DNA from: Stenocarpella maydis
Taxonomy: Eukaryota > Ascomycota > Sordariomycetes > Diaporthales > Diaporthaceae
DNA: 64,000 bases
Assembly: GCA_002270565.1 (NCBI GenBank)
Contig: NQMI01000016.1
Coordinates: forward strand, 248,001 to 312,000
Direction of reading: 5' to 3'
This document shows, one piece after another, positions 22,501 to 32,275 of the stretch. Within the stretch, counting starts at the first letter, position 1. Each line of letters opens with the position of its first letter. Below the pieces are notes generated by a model. It ran no database searches, was not told the origin of the DNA, and was given only the letters and a program-made list of their open reading frames with translations. The position numbers and the translations under genes are program-made.

Positions 22501-23183
22501 GTCACCATACCGTGAGCTGGGATGCCAGCCATGCCGCCATCGAGAAAATGCCTAGTCGCCCGCGAGGCCGAGTGGTACTGCCTCGAGGGTCCCGAATATG
22601 ACGGCGCCGAACAGCCAGTACTACTGCAGCTCCCCCTGTACCGGTGGTGGTTACGACGGGCCCTGCGGCGGGAACGGCTTCATGGGGGCTGTACATGCGG
22701 AGAGGGCCCAGGTCCAATGTGAAATGGCCGGGATACCACCATGAGTATCCTAAAGAACATGACCACGGACCGCCAGCCAGGGTGATTTGGCAACCCACAG
22801 AGGCGGATCTTCCCGCGTGCCCCGTGTTTAGTTTAGAGAAAAGACCGGTCTTATTTCTAACCGCGCACGCCACCTGATAGCTCGAGATATCTCTTTTTCC
22901 GGCGAGCCTCTGAAGATGCCAAGTGAGGATGGACCAGCGAGGTCAGTGGATGCGTCAAGGATAATCAAAAGCCACCTGCCGTGGCCTGATTGGATCAAAT
23001 CTAGCACTTGAGATCCTCACGCGAGCAAGCCTTGACAAGGGAACAACACCCGAGTGACATGTGTGATCCGAGTCGTTGCCGTATCCCGATGTCTTCTGGA
23101 ACATACCCAGCCGGGCCTGCACGTGTGCATGGGTTGAAATTGTAATATATGAGTAGCACAACACAGATTCGACACCAGTCTGG
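19546..23183. other. 3.6-kb gene-poor spacer
   Basis: GC-rich with several frames over 100 codons on both strands, for example 21219-21854 minus. None starts at a credible ATG, carries a motif or has paired splice sites. It includes the promoter of the nucleoside transporter (right of 19545). A C10-type tract lies near 20826. Confidence 0.55.
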
Positions 23184-24654
23184 CTACAGGCTCTGGTAGA
23201 TGCCGTCAAACTGGCGTTCCGTCTCCTCCCACGCGTCCCACTCGTAGATAAAGCTCAACACCCCCCTGTCCGCCGCCTTGTCCGGGACCCTGCCCTGCCC
23301 GCCGCTCTCCCTGAACGCCCTGAAGGCCGCGTCCCTCTCCGCGGCCGCCGCGTCGCCGTCCCCCAGCTGCATCTCCCTGCCGTTGGCGGCGGCCATGGCC
23401 ACCAGCGCCTCGGCCCTCCCCTTCCTCAGCCTCTCGTACACCCCCAGGGCCCTGCCGATGCCCTCGGGCCCGCGGAGGTCCGGCGCCCGCGAGAGCGCGG
23501 CCGCGATGACGGCCGCGTCCTCGACCGCCTGCGCGGCGCCCTGGTTCAGGTGCGGCAGCGTGGGGTGGCAGGCGTCGCCCGCCAGCGCGGCGGCGCCGTG
23601 GACCCAGGCGGGGAGCGGCTGGTGGACGCGGAGCCGCCACTCGCACACCTCGCCCCCCGGCACCATGTTGAGCATCCTCCGCACCAGCGGGCAAAAGCCC
23701 GAGAAGGTGGCGAGCATCGAGTCCTTGCTCCCCAGCGTCGTGTACGCCCCGTCCGGCGCGGCCGCGAAGTTGCCGTCCGGGTGCGCGGTGGAGATGTTGT
23801 AGATGGTCTTGGACGCCACGGGGTAGGCGATGATGTGCCTCCGCTCGCCGATCCACCGCGTGGTCTGGTCCGCGTCGACGAGCGCCAGCAGCTCCGGGTC
23901 CCCCTCCATGTCCTCCCTCCGGAGCATGATCCGGTACGCGGCCTGGCCCGAGTCCACCACCTCGGCGTCCACGCCCAGCTCCCGCAGCATGGCCGCCCGC
24001 GTCCGCGACTTGACGCCGTCCGCGCCGACGAGGACGTCGCAGCTGGCCGTGTACGGCCTGCCGCCGCCCTCCCCGGGCGCGACCACGAACGTGGGCCGAG
24101 GCGAGAAGGCCTTGATCTCGGTGACGGGCGAGGCGAAGTGGAACCTGACCGCCGGCTCCTTCTTGCACCCCTCGTACAGCGCCCCGGCGAGGGACGCCCG
24201 GTGGCCGACCATGTGCCTGTAGTTGTACGAGTCCCCGACCCAGGTCATGTCGGAAAACGCGAGCTCTTCGTTTGTGCTCCCCTCTGGGACATTGGGCATG
24301 CCGGGTCAGCCCGGTGCTGGGCAGAAACAATGGGACCACGTTGCTTACTTCGGATGCTGGCGCCTTTCACGGCGGTGGCCTCCTTTGCGATGGGCTCCCA
24401 GACCCCCAGCCTGTCCAGTATCCTGGCCATGTTCGGTGCCAGTTGGATCCCGGCGCCTACGAACCCAAGGTCCGAGGCGGCCTCATAGACATCGATGTGC
24501 TTGAATCCCTCCTTGGCCAAGGCAAGCGCCGTTGCCAGTCCGCCCATGCCTGCGCCGCCGTCAGACATGGGTGAGTATGGCCGCTGGATAGCTTCTGAGT
24601 TGGCGGCTCACCGGCGCCAATGATGGCGATGTGGAGGTCACTATTAGCACCCAT
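23184..24654 (-). CDS. FAD-dependent aromatic monooxygenase (salicylate hydroxylase-like)
   Basis: Exons: 24654-24612, 24549-24349 and 24283-23184, giving 447 residues; introns are 62 and 65 bp. The first junction joins IIGAG to MGGLA, rebuilding the dinucleotide-binding loop G13-x-G15-x-x-G18, followed by the acidic end of strand 2 (VYEA). ADGVKSRTR near residue 170 is the DG motif, and LAGDACHPTLPHLNQGAAQAVEDA near 315 is the FAD-ribityl GD motif. This is class A flavoprotein hydroxylase architecture. Such enzymes hydroxylate aromatic substrates with NAD(P)H and oxygen in the cytosol; salicylate, 6-methylsalicylate derivatives or polyketides are typical. The C-terminus is short and no membrane helix is visible, unlike many meroterpenoid epoxidases. 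No synthase lies nearby, so a catabolic role is more likely than a biosynthetic one. The gene is intact. Confidence 0.9.
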
Positions 24655-25841
24655 CGTGAGACGTATCCTGCGCTGCTTGAGGAGTCGGAAGATGCGGGTT
24701 TGTAGACCTGCACGGGTTTCGAGGACGAGTGGAAAATCTGCCCGGGTGCCTCGACGGCCTCTTGGTGAATGTGTTGAAGGCTTACAGGACCGGCGGCTTG
24801 TTCTTTTGGCCCCTCACGAGGGCGACGCCGACACCGTAGAGTGAAATGTCCCTGCCCCGCTTCTCGATCGACCCCCCCTGCGAGGGGAGACACTTGCGAT
24901 TAGGTTTAAACAACGGGGCCAAACCCGGCGCCTAGACGCGGCCACTTTTGCCTGGGGGCGAAATGCTCTGCCGGCGGAGCGCACGGAAGCTAGAGTGCAA
25001 GGCCAAGCATCCTCGGCAGCCCCGGCCGGGAGTTCGCAGTCGGAGCCAGGGCGTGACCTTTGTCCGCAGCCGGGCACTCGTTAACCCAAGACCTAGAGTC
25101 CGGCCAGCAGCTCACGCTGGAGGGCGGCTCACGCCTTATACACTCTCGGCAAAACCCTCAGCGGGAAAGGCAGCGCGCAATTCTCCCAGTTAGAAGTATG
25201 CTATAGCCCAATCAGCGGCATGGCCAGTGAGATGATCTTTTCCTTCTTTACCGCCGGCATTCTACAAATGTATGGCATTGTGCCTAATCACGCAGAATCG
25301 AGATTTTTAATAGGCAGGTATGATATTCTGTTACAAGGTTGCATTATCCCAAGACTTGCTCATTGTAGACTGGAAAAATGCTTTGCGTCTGGGTGTTGGC
25401 TGGCGAATCCCTCCTATAAAAGAACGTCTTCCTACTAGACCACAACTGCGTCCTACTCTTCTGCGTCTAGCTTTGCTATTCGCCATCATCATGCCACCAT
25501 CACAAGCCTCACCGATCAATTCCGCTTGGCAGTCGGGTCAGGGCTTTCGAGGGCTTGGTTCTTGGGGGGGGGGGTTGTCAGGTGAAGCATGTTCATCTCA
25601 GGGCCTCCGGCGACGAGCGGGGTTACTCACGAGGGGGACTGCCTCGTGGCTCTTGCTCGGGTAATTGGATTTTGATAAAGTTTGATACTCGGTTCGTTCC
25701 GGTCTGTTATGAACATTGCCGCGTACAGGTGGACAATCAAGCTTGGTCGTCGACAAGTACACTAGAGAACTGCAAGGGGAAAAAAAGAAAAAGAGAAGAA
25801 GAAGAAAAAAAGGCTGGCAGCAGAAAGACGGCTCCGATGCT
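24655..25841. other. 1.2-kb spacer between monooxygenase start and epoxide hydrolase end
   Basis: Contains the promoter of the monooxygenase and the 3' region of the epoxide hydrolase. A purine-rich stretch lies at 25775-25815 and a G9 run near 25565. No gene seen. Confidence 0.55.
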
Positions 25842-27068
25842 TCAAATCCGTGGCTGACTTCTCAGCTTTTTCACCGCGGCCTCCGCGCCTCCTCCCTTGC
25901 CAAACATCGTCCTGAGGTCATCCGCCAGCTTCTCCGGCCGCTCGTGAGCAGCAAAGTGCCCACCGTCCTCATGCCTCTTCTCAAACACAACGGGGCCCAG
26001 GGTCCTCCCCCAGGTGCTGGGCGGGACAACCAGGTCCTTGGGGAAGTAGCTGAGCCCCAGCGGCACCTTGGCAAAGTAAGAGTACCCAGGCGCCAGGGCC
26101 GCCTTCTTCGAGGCCTCGTAGTAGATCCGCACGCTCGAGTCGGGCCCCGCCGTGCTGAACGCATAGATGCTGATCCACGTGAGTATCTCGTCGTCGGTCC
26201 AGGCGTAGCCGTCCGTCCAGTCGTGCAGCTTCTCGTAGATCCACGCGAGCAGCGCGACAGGGGAGTCCGCCAGCGCGAAGCCGAGGGTGTGGGGCCTCGT
26301 GGACTGCTCGAGGTTGTAGCCGAACCCCTCCTTCCGGAACCACTCCGAGCGCCGGAGCCCCTCCCTCTCGGACCTGCTGTAGGGCAGCACGGCGTGCTTG
26401 AGGTACTGGAGGGGCGTCTGGGAGAGCCGCGGCTGCTGGCCCACGCGGACGAAGTTCAGGTGGGAGGCGACCACGTGCGCCGGGTACTGGATGCCCATGC
26501 TGCGAGTTATGATGAAGCCCCAGTCGCCGCCCTGCGTCGCGTACCTGTCGTAGCCGAGCCGCAGCATCAGCTTGTGGCAGGCCTCGGCATGCTGGCTCGG
26601 GCCGAAGCCCGGCCTGGCCACCCTGCCCGAGAAGCCGAAGTTGGGCAGGGACGGGACGACGACGTGGAACGAGGGGTGGCCCGGGCTGGTCGGGCTGGTG
26701 AGGTACGGCAGCAGCTTGAGCGCCTCGTAGAAGCTGCCGGGCCAGCCGTGGCAGAACAGCAGGGGGATGCTGTCCGGGCGCTCGGATCTGTGGTGCACAA
26801 AGTGGACCTCGATGTCGTCGAAGCCATCCACCGAGATGCTCGTGGTGAACTGCGAGAGTTGCTCGTTGAGCCTGGCTTCTGCGGCGCGCCAGTCGAAGCC
26901 GTCCTGCCAGTATGCTGCGAGCCGCTTGATATCCTTCAGCGGTGCCCCATATGACCAGGAGTCGGACATGTCAACGTCTTGGGGGAATGTGGACAGCGAG
27001 AGCTTGGTTTTGAGCTTCTCGATCTCCGCATCCGGAACCGCGATCTTGAACGGCTTGATACTCGCCAT
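25842..27068 (-). CDS. Epoxide hydrolase, microsomal type (EHN plus alpha/beta-hydrolase)
   Basis: A single exon of 408 residues from a genuine ATG. Residues about 1-100 form the epoxide-hydrolase N-terminal (EHN) domain (PFKIAVPDAEIEKLKTKL, then YWQDGFDWRAAEARLN). HGWPGS at 107-112 is the oxyanion-hole motif. TQGGDWG at 178-184 carries the nucleophile Asp182, and GGH with His371 supplies the catalytic base. FSTAGPDSSVRIYYE contains the lid Tyr typical of microsomal epoxide hydrolases. It opens epoxides to diols, usually for detoxification or tailoring. Unlike animal homologues there is no N-terminal membrane anchor, so it is probably soluble. It lies about 1.2 kb from the FAD monooxygenase on the same strand, and together they could oxidise and then hydrolyse an aromatic or alkene substrate (inference). 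The gene is intact. Confidence 0.93.
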   Translation of the reverse strand: MASIKPFKIAVPDAEIEKLKTKLSLSTFPQDVDMSDSWSYGAPLKDIKRLAAYWQDGFDWRAAEARLNEQLSQFTTSISVDGFDDIEVHFVHHRSERPDSIPLLFCHGWPGSFYEALKLLPYLTSPTSPGHPSFHVVVPSLPNFGFSGRVARPGFGPSQHAEACHKLMLRLGYDRYATQGGDWGFIITRSMGIQYPAHVVASHLNFVRVGQQPRLSQTPLQYLKHAVLPYSRSEREGLRRSEWFRKEGFGYNLEQSTRPHTLGFALADSPVALLAWIYEKLHDWTDGYAWTDDEILTWISIYAFSTAGPDSSVRIYYEASKKAALAPGYSYFAKVPLGLSYFPKDLVVPPSTWGRTLGPVVFEKRHEDGGHFAAHERPEKLADDLRTMFGKGGGAEAAVKKLRSQPRI

Positions 27069-28532
27069 TGTGGTATGTTGGTACCTAGGTATGTTGGGAT
27101 GTTGGGGAAATGTATTATCGACAATGTGTGCCTTTTGGTAACGATGGCTTCACTCAACCGGCTGTGCTGTAGGGTAATCTGGCTCAAGTCTGATCAGGTC
27201 CTCCCCTTTTATGATCGAGTATAGCATGGAACAACCAGCAGCCAACGTCAACCTGATACCTTCGGGATTACAAATATCCTCTCCCAACCTCGAGTGCTCT
27301 GGGTCCAGGCCGTTGCCACCTGGGAGTTGAGGTTCGGAAAGGCGTGCTGCTGACTGGTGATGGAATGAGGTCGACAATGGGCCGACTTGACGGTCGAGAT
27401 GAACGTTGTTCTATACGAAGTTGACTTACGCCACAGAGAGCAGCCATGCATCACGTCACTGAAGCTACCGAGTCACATTAGGGCGTGCCAAGTCGTTCAC
27501 CGGGAGATGCGTAAGCAACACCTCTCCCCCCGCCCTTTCAGCCCCTAGCACATGCAACACAACTGCCTAATAAGGTGCAAGCTAGCCCTTCTGATTTGTA
27601 CTCGCCTTGTATCTTCTATACTGACCAGCAACTTGTCACCGAGGCCCACCTCTGTGGTTACACTACATTGGCTATAATATGCACCGAATCGGGTACTTAG
27701 GTAACTAACTACATTGTGTCGTAACTGACAGCACTTACACTGAGGTGACTGAAACCATAAGTCTCGGGAATCTGAACTCGCATCTGCTCAAGTAGCCTGG
27801 ATGACATCATCAAACCCGTGGAGCAGAGTTCAGAAAGAAAACCGCTCGAGAAATTCATCTGCAGTACGTCTAGCGTTTAATTTGCTGCTGCCAGTGCATC
27901 AGTTGCACCGTAGCTATTTATAGTCGCACAGAAATCAAGTACCTCCCAGTCCCAAGATAACCCCTTTTCGCCCCCCCCCCACCCCAAAACGTCTCAACTC
28001 GTATCCAGCGACCTAAGTCACCAACTTAAGGCTAACCCACGAATTGGAACGTATTTTATGCACGTTCCCTGGCTTATCGGTTCATTTGTTATGAGGATGG
28101 GTATTATGAGTGTGAGTGTTGTCAGTGTGGGTTGGTTGGGGAGTGGGTTCTTTGAATAGTTAACTAGAAGTGTGTGTTGGCTGTAGAGTATCTTGATATC
28201 CAGCCTTCTTTCTACCTTCCCATATTACCCACGAGCAGGCGGTCCTCGCGATGCCTCGGGCGCGACATGAGAATGACTCCGTCAGGTAGACTGGTCAGCT
28301 GTCACCTGGGCTCTTACCCACTACGGAGTCGGTGGACGGCGAGGGAAACCACGCCCAGCGCCTCCAAGTGTTCACTTCACTTCACCTGACCACAACACCC
28401 CTCAACATCCCCCATCCAGCATCACCACTCAGCTACATGCACACTTCACAGGCTGTCCACCGTGCCGAAATATCCCTGTCGAAAGTGTTAACCCACAAAA
28501 AGGCATCTGCACCTACCGCGCCGGAACACAGC
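27069..28532. other. 1.5-kb spacer between divergent genes
   Basis: Separates the epoxide hydrolase (minus) from the F-box gene (plus), so it holds both promoters. Contains a C10-class tract near 27970 and GT-rich DNA near 28100. No gene seen. Confidence 0.55.
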
Positions 28533-29899
28533 ATGGCACCACCAAGGCACCTCTCTGATCTGCCAAAAGAACTACTGCTTCAGATACTCGAAAGTGTCTT
28601 CCGTGATAGCCGCCGGCAACGCCGCGCGACGGCCCCGTTTTCGTCTGTCAACCAGACGTGGCGTGACTTCTTTGAGGCTAAGCATTATGAAAGGCTGACC
28701 TTGCCCGTCGACAGGATCGCCCGATTCGGTGAGATTGTGGTTGGACGCAAAAGGGGGCTGGTCAAGTTCATCTGGTAGGGCTCCCAGACCCGAGCTGCGC
28801 AGCTCTGGTCCTGGCCCTCGTAGTGTGTTTGGTACTAACCTCCGCCTCAGGCTGAACGTCGTCTTCGAACGTTCGGACTATTTCGATGACGTCTTCTCGT
28901 ATGCTGTTGGCGCATTGTTCGACATCTTAAGCACGTGGGACAGCAGCACTGCGGCCGGCTCGCAAGGGATGGTGTTGAAGCTATCGACCTGCATCAACAC
29001 CCAAAGAGTGCCGAGGAGAGCTACGTGGGTGGCGCTCCCAGTTCTTGGGAGATACCCAGAGTCCTTGTCCCAGCTGCCAGACGTGAGGGTAGTCACAGCA
29101 TTGCTGCTCCGACGAGTTGACTGTTTCCGACCGCGCTCAGACGCCTTGCACGACCTTTTGCGACGCCTGCCTGCCCTGGAGAAGATCGACTACGAACAGG
29201 GAGCACCATACGGGGAACGAGACCTGATACCCGGGCTCAATGTTGTTGACCAGAGTGGGTGGGAATCCCCGTCACCAATGCTGGTAGGGCGTCTGGTTCT
29301 CACATCAAATACTAGTCATCTCCCCAGACACGGCCTTTGAGGCCATCCTCAAGAGTATGCCGGCATCCGTCACCGAGCTTATGGCTTACAAAGAGACCGG
29401 CAAGGTCATTGAGGACTGCGAGGATATGTACGAGAGCGACGACGAAACCTCCATGGCACCTGGGTTCAGATCCCCCCGAGTCGATGAAGCCTCACTCGGA
29501 TCCTGTCTGTATAGAGCGAGCCGACAGCTGAAGCACCTTGCCGCTTCCTTTATTGTCGATGCAAGATACTTTTTTCAGCCCTTCTGGCCATACTTTTCGA
29601 CCACGGGGACCGAAAGCCTCGAGCCTTGGACCTGGTGCAAACTGGAGACCTTGACACTTACATCCGAGCTACTAATCTCTCCGGGCCAGTCCTCAGCGGC
29701 GATAAACTCCTTGTTGGAAGCTGCGAGCCTGGCAGTCAGGCGAATGCCCATGCTGCTCACAATGGAGCTGTGGAACGCCAACACGGACGAGAATTGGTGT
29801 TTGTGTTGCTACAGCTACGACCCGGTTTCCAGGACAGCCTCGCTTACTTGGAACGGTAATTGGGACACCAGCATTACCGACCGCACTGTAAACTCGTAG
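28533..29899 (+). CDS. F-box protein
   Basis: Exons: 28533-28774, 28851-29254 and 29328-29899, giving 405 residues. Intron 1 has a ggtactaacc branch point. The N-terminal LSDLPKELLLQILESVF (residues about 7-23) is an F-box, the Skp1-binding part of SCF ubiquitin ligases, followed by SSVNQTWRDFFEAKHY, the usual continuation in fungal F-box proteins. The rest is leucine-rich in a way common to fungal F-box proteins with degenerate repeats, and ends near SRTASLTWNG. The second donor (29255) was chosen by frame; a shorter intron at 29284-29327 is not in phase. An earlier in-frame ATG at 28437 is less likely because F-boxes normally sit at the extreme N-terminus. A further coding-like stretch (GPELELKFKEGFW, near 29920-29990) lies out of frame downstream. 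Target unknown. Confidence 0.78.
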
Positions 29900-30654
29900 G
29901 ACGAGACTGTCCGCCAAAGGTCCGGAGCTGGAGCTCAAATTCAAAGAGGGTTTTTGGACATTGACCCGCCTTACATAAAAGAACTCATGACTGGGGTTCT
30001 GGGCCTAGCTCGGATTACCACAAGCAGGGTAAGCATATTCGTCCCTCTAAATGAGACCCCGATACTTGGACCTGCCAAAGTGGAGGGCACAACGGCATGT
30101 CAGAAGTGAGGACAAATACAAGGTGGGAGTCCAGCTGACCACGCCCGACACTCCCGTAACATCCACCCCTCCCCCCTCCCCCCACATGACACCATTATCA
30201 GACGCCTACGCACTCCACCGGGTTCCTGCTCCCTGGCTGGTTGTGGGCCTAGAATGATTGGATTTGGAGCATCCCTCGTTCTTGTCCAAGGTCTACATTC
30301 TTTGGGTATGTCTTGATGCTAACCTGAATACCAGTCCATGGCACTCTGGCGCCCGCCGCGGCGATCTTGTAGGCCTCGAAACAGTGTCTTCGATATTCAT
30401 CATTCTACCGCGTGAGGGCTTCGCCACGAAGAAAAGCATCCCGGCCTCCGATTCTAGCAGACTTTGTCCGACAACCACCACCTCCCAGACGCCGCGCACG
30501 GGGAAAGAGTGTATCCAGTCCTTAAAATTCGAAAGTTACCTTCTATTGATCTAATTCATCTCTGAGGGGGCGTGTGCTGGCATGAAACTTTTGCCCCGAT
30601 ACATCCATACAGCACTCGTTGGCGCGACAGGCGGGCCGCTTTCCCGGTCTGCCC
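29900..30654. other. Spacer between F-box gene and Ser/Gly-rich gene
   Basis: The first about 90 bases look like an out-of-frame end of the F-box gene. The rest holds no supported gene. Confidence 0.5.
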
Positions 30655-31044
30655 CTATCGCTTGTTGGAACCGGAACCGTGTCCGGATGAGGACGACGAG
30701 CCTTTGCCGTTGTTGGAGCCTGTCGTGTTGTAGACCCCGTAGACTATGTCCGTCTTTACGATGCCGATGGGGGACGAGTAGCGGAGGACTTCGTTCCAGT
30801 TGGTCTGGGAGCCACTGCCTGGCGGCGGCGGCCTTGAGCTCCCGGAGCCGGACGACGATTCTTGGTGAGACATTCTTGTATGGGTGGCGGCGGAAGGGTC
30901 TGTTCTGGCGATATTGTCTTGGCTGGCGAAGGGGGTTACTTGTGGTAGTTCCGGTGCAGGTGACGAGTTGTGGTGAAAACTGTGAGTACTGGTAGTATTT
31001 GAGTACTGTATCCCCGTGGCCATGGCAGCAAACACATGATCCAT
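30655..31044 (-). CDS. Small Ser/Gly-rich protein, function unknown
   Basis: A single exon; 129 residues from ATG 31044, or 122 from ATG 31023. A strong TATA box (tatataaag on the minus strand) lies at 31067-31075, only 24 bp before the first ATG. The second ATG (gccATGgcc context) is therefore the more plausible start, giving a leader of about 15 bases. The sequence is hydrophilic and Ser/Asn/Gly/His-rich. A short ordered-looking stretch (TNWNEVLRYSSPIGIVKTDI, residues about 80-100) precedes a Ser/Gly tail. There is no signal peptide, cysteine or membrane helix. I do not recognise the family; the composition resembles stress- or conidiation-induced small fungal proteins, but that is only a resemblance. 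Confidence 0.55.
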   Translation of the reverse strand: MDHVFAAMATGIQYSNTTSTHSFHHNSSPAPELPQVTPFASQDNIARTDPSAATHTRMSHQESSSGSGSSRPPPPGSGSQTNWNEVLRYSSPIGIVKTDIVYGVYNTTGSNNGKGSSSSSGHGSGSNKR

Positions 31045-31066
31045 CCAGCAAGAGATCCCACCTCGA

Positions 31067-31075
31067 CTTTATATA
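31067..31075 (-). promoter_or_regulatory. TATA box of the Ser/Gly-rich gene
   Basis: tatataaag on the minus strand, 24 bp upstream of the first ATG and 45 bp upstream of the second. Its closeness argues for translation from the second ATG. Confidence 0.5.
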
Positions 31076-32275
31076 CCTCGCCAGGGAGCATCATGAGCAT
31101 AATTAGTTCACGGTTATATTTCGTCGATGCCAAGGACCAAAGTATCACCATGCCAAAATACATTCATCATTCACCCATCCTCGAGGCTGACCGTCAAATC
31201 CTACCTCGCACCTTAGCCCAGCTAGTGCTAATTTCCCCATGATGATGCGGTGCGGAATTCACACATGGTGGACAGGGGGTGTCTGTCTAGTCCGGCTGCA
31301 TCCCAGTGATGCCGGTGTTGTTGTGTTGGCCAGGCGAGAGGCCAATCCCGTAGGGCTGAGCATGTTTTTTTTTTTTTTTGCCCTGCAACCCTTGACCGGG
31401 GGAGGGGGGATGGGGGGATGGCATTTTGGATGGAAGAGGGTGGGGGTACGCATCATACAAGAGCCGGCCAGTGGGTGCGCGGATCCTGCCCACGTCAAGA
31501 CGGGGTTTTGATACATCCTGACACCGTCTACCCAATAAGGTGGTGGTGTACTTGGGAGAATGCGTGGCTGACCAACCAAAAAAAAATGTTCTAGAATTCC
31601 CGGCAGATCGGTCCCTCGCATTAGCATCAAAGTCCGGCCCATATCCTCCCTCCCTCGGACAGTGGTCGGACTCTTCGGGACCCCAGACCGAGACCCTCAC
31701 ACGGAAACCAAAGAACCCCGTCTTGTCAGCTTCCATCCGTGCCTGGCGCGGGCTGAGCCCCCGGATAGGCAACAACATAAACATGCCCCCGGGGCGGCCC
31801 ACTCGTGGGACACCTGGGCCGGGCTGTCGTCCTTCTTCTCTAATAAGCATGCAAACCGTGTTTGCCTGGCTCCTCCTTCCCAGGCTCACCATGATTATTT
31901 CAATATGGGATATTTAGCTGTGTCATGGCGCTGTTCCTTCGAGGGAAACCCACAAACACAACCAACAACAACGTGGGAGGGTCGGCCAGGTCCACCACCA
32001 GCACCGAGGACGTCATGCGCCAGCCCACAACTGCTGGGTTTATTACCGCTTGTATCCGGGCTCGGGGCTGCTCATCTGATTCTCACCCCCAGCGCAGCCC
32101 CCAGTTTGGCCGTGTGACACCTCTCCGAAACAAGAGTATCAGCGGTTTCTCACCGCCCAAACAGCTCCTTCAAGCCTCGTCTGACGAGGTCTCTTTTTTT
32201 ACAGTTGATAAATGGGGGGAGAACCCGACGGGGTGGGCGCGCGCGCGCGCACGCGCGCATGGGTTTCTGCTCTGC
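31076..32275. other. Spacer with T-rich and G-rich tracts
   Basis: Holds a T17-type run near 31365, G-rich DNA near 31390 and an alternating GC tract at 32237-32258 just past the end of the zinc-cluster gene. No gene seen. Confidence 0.55.
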
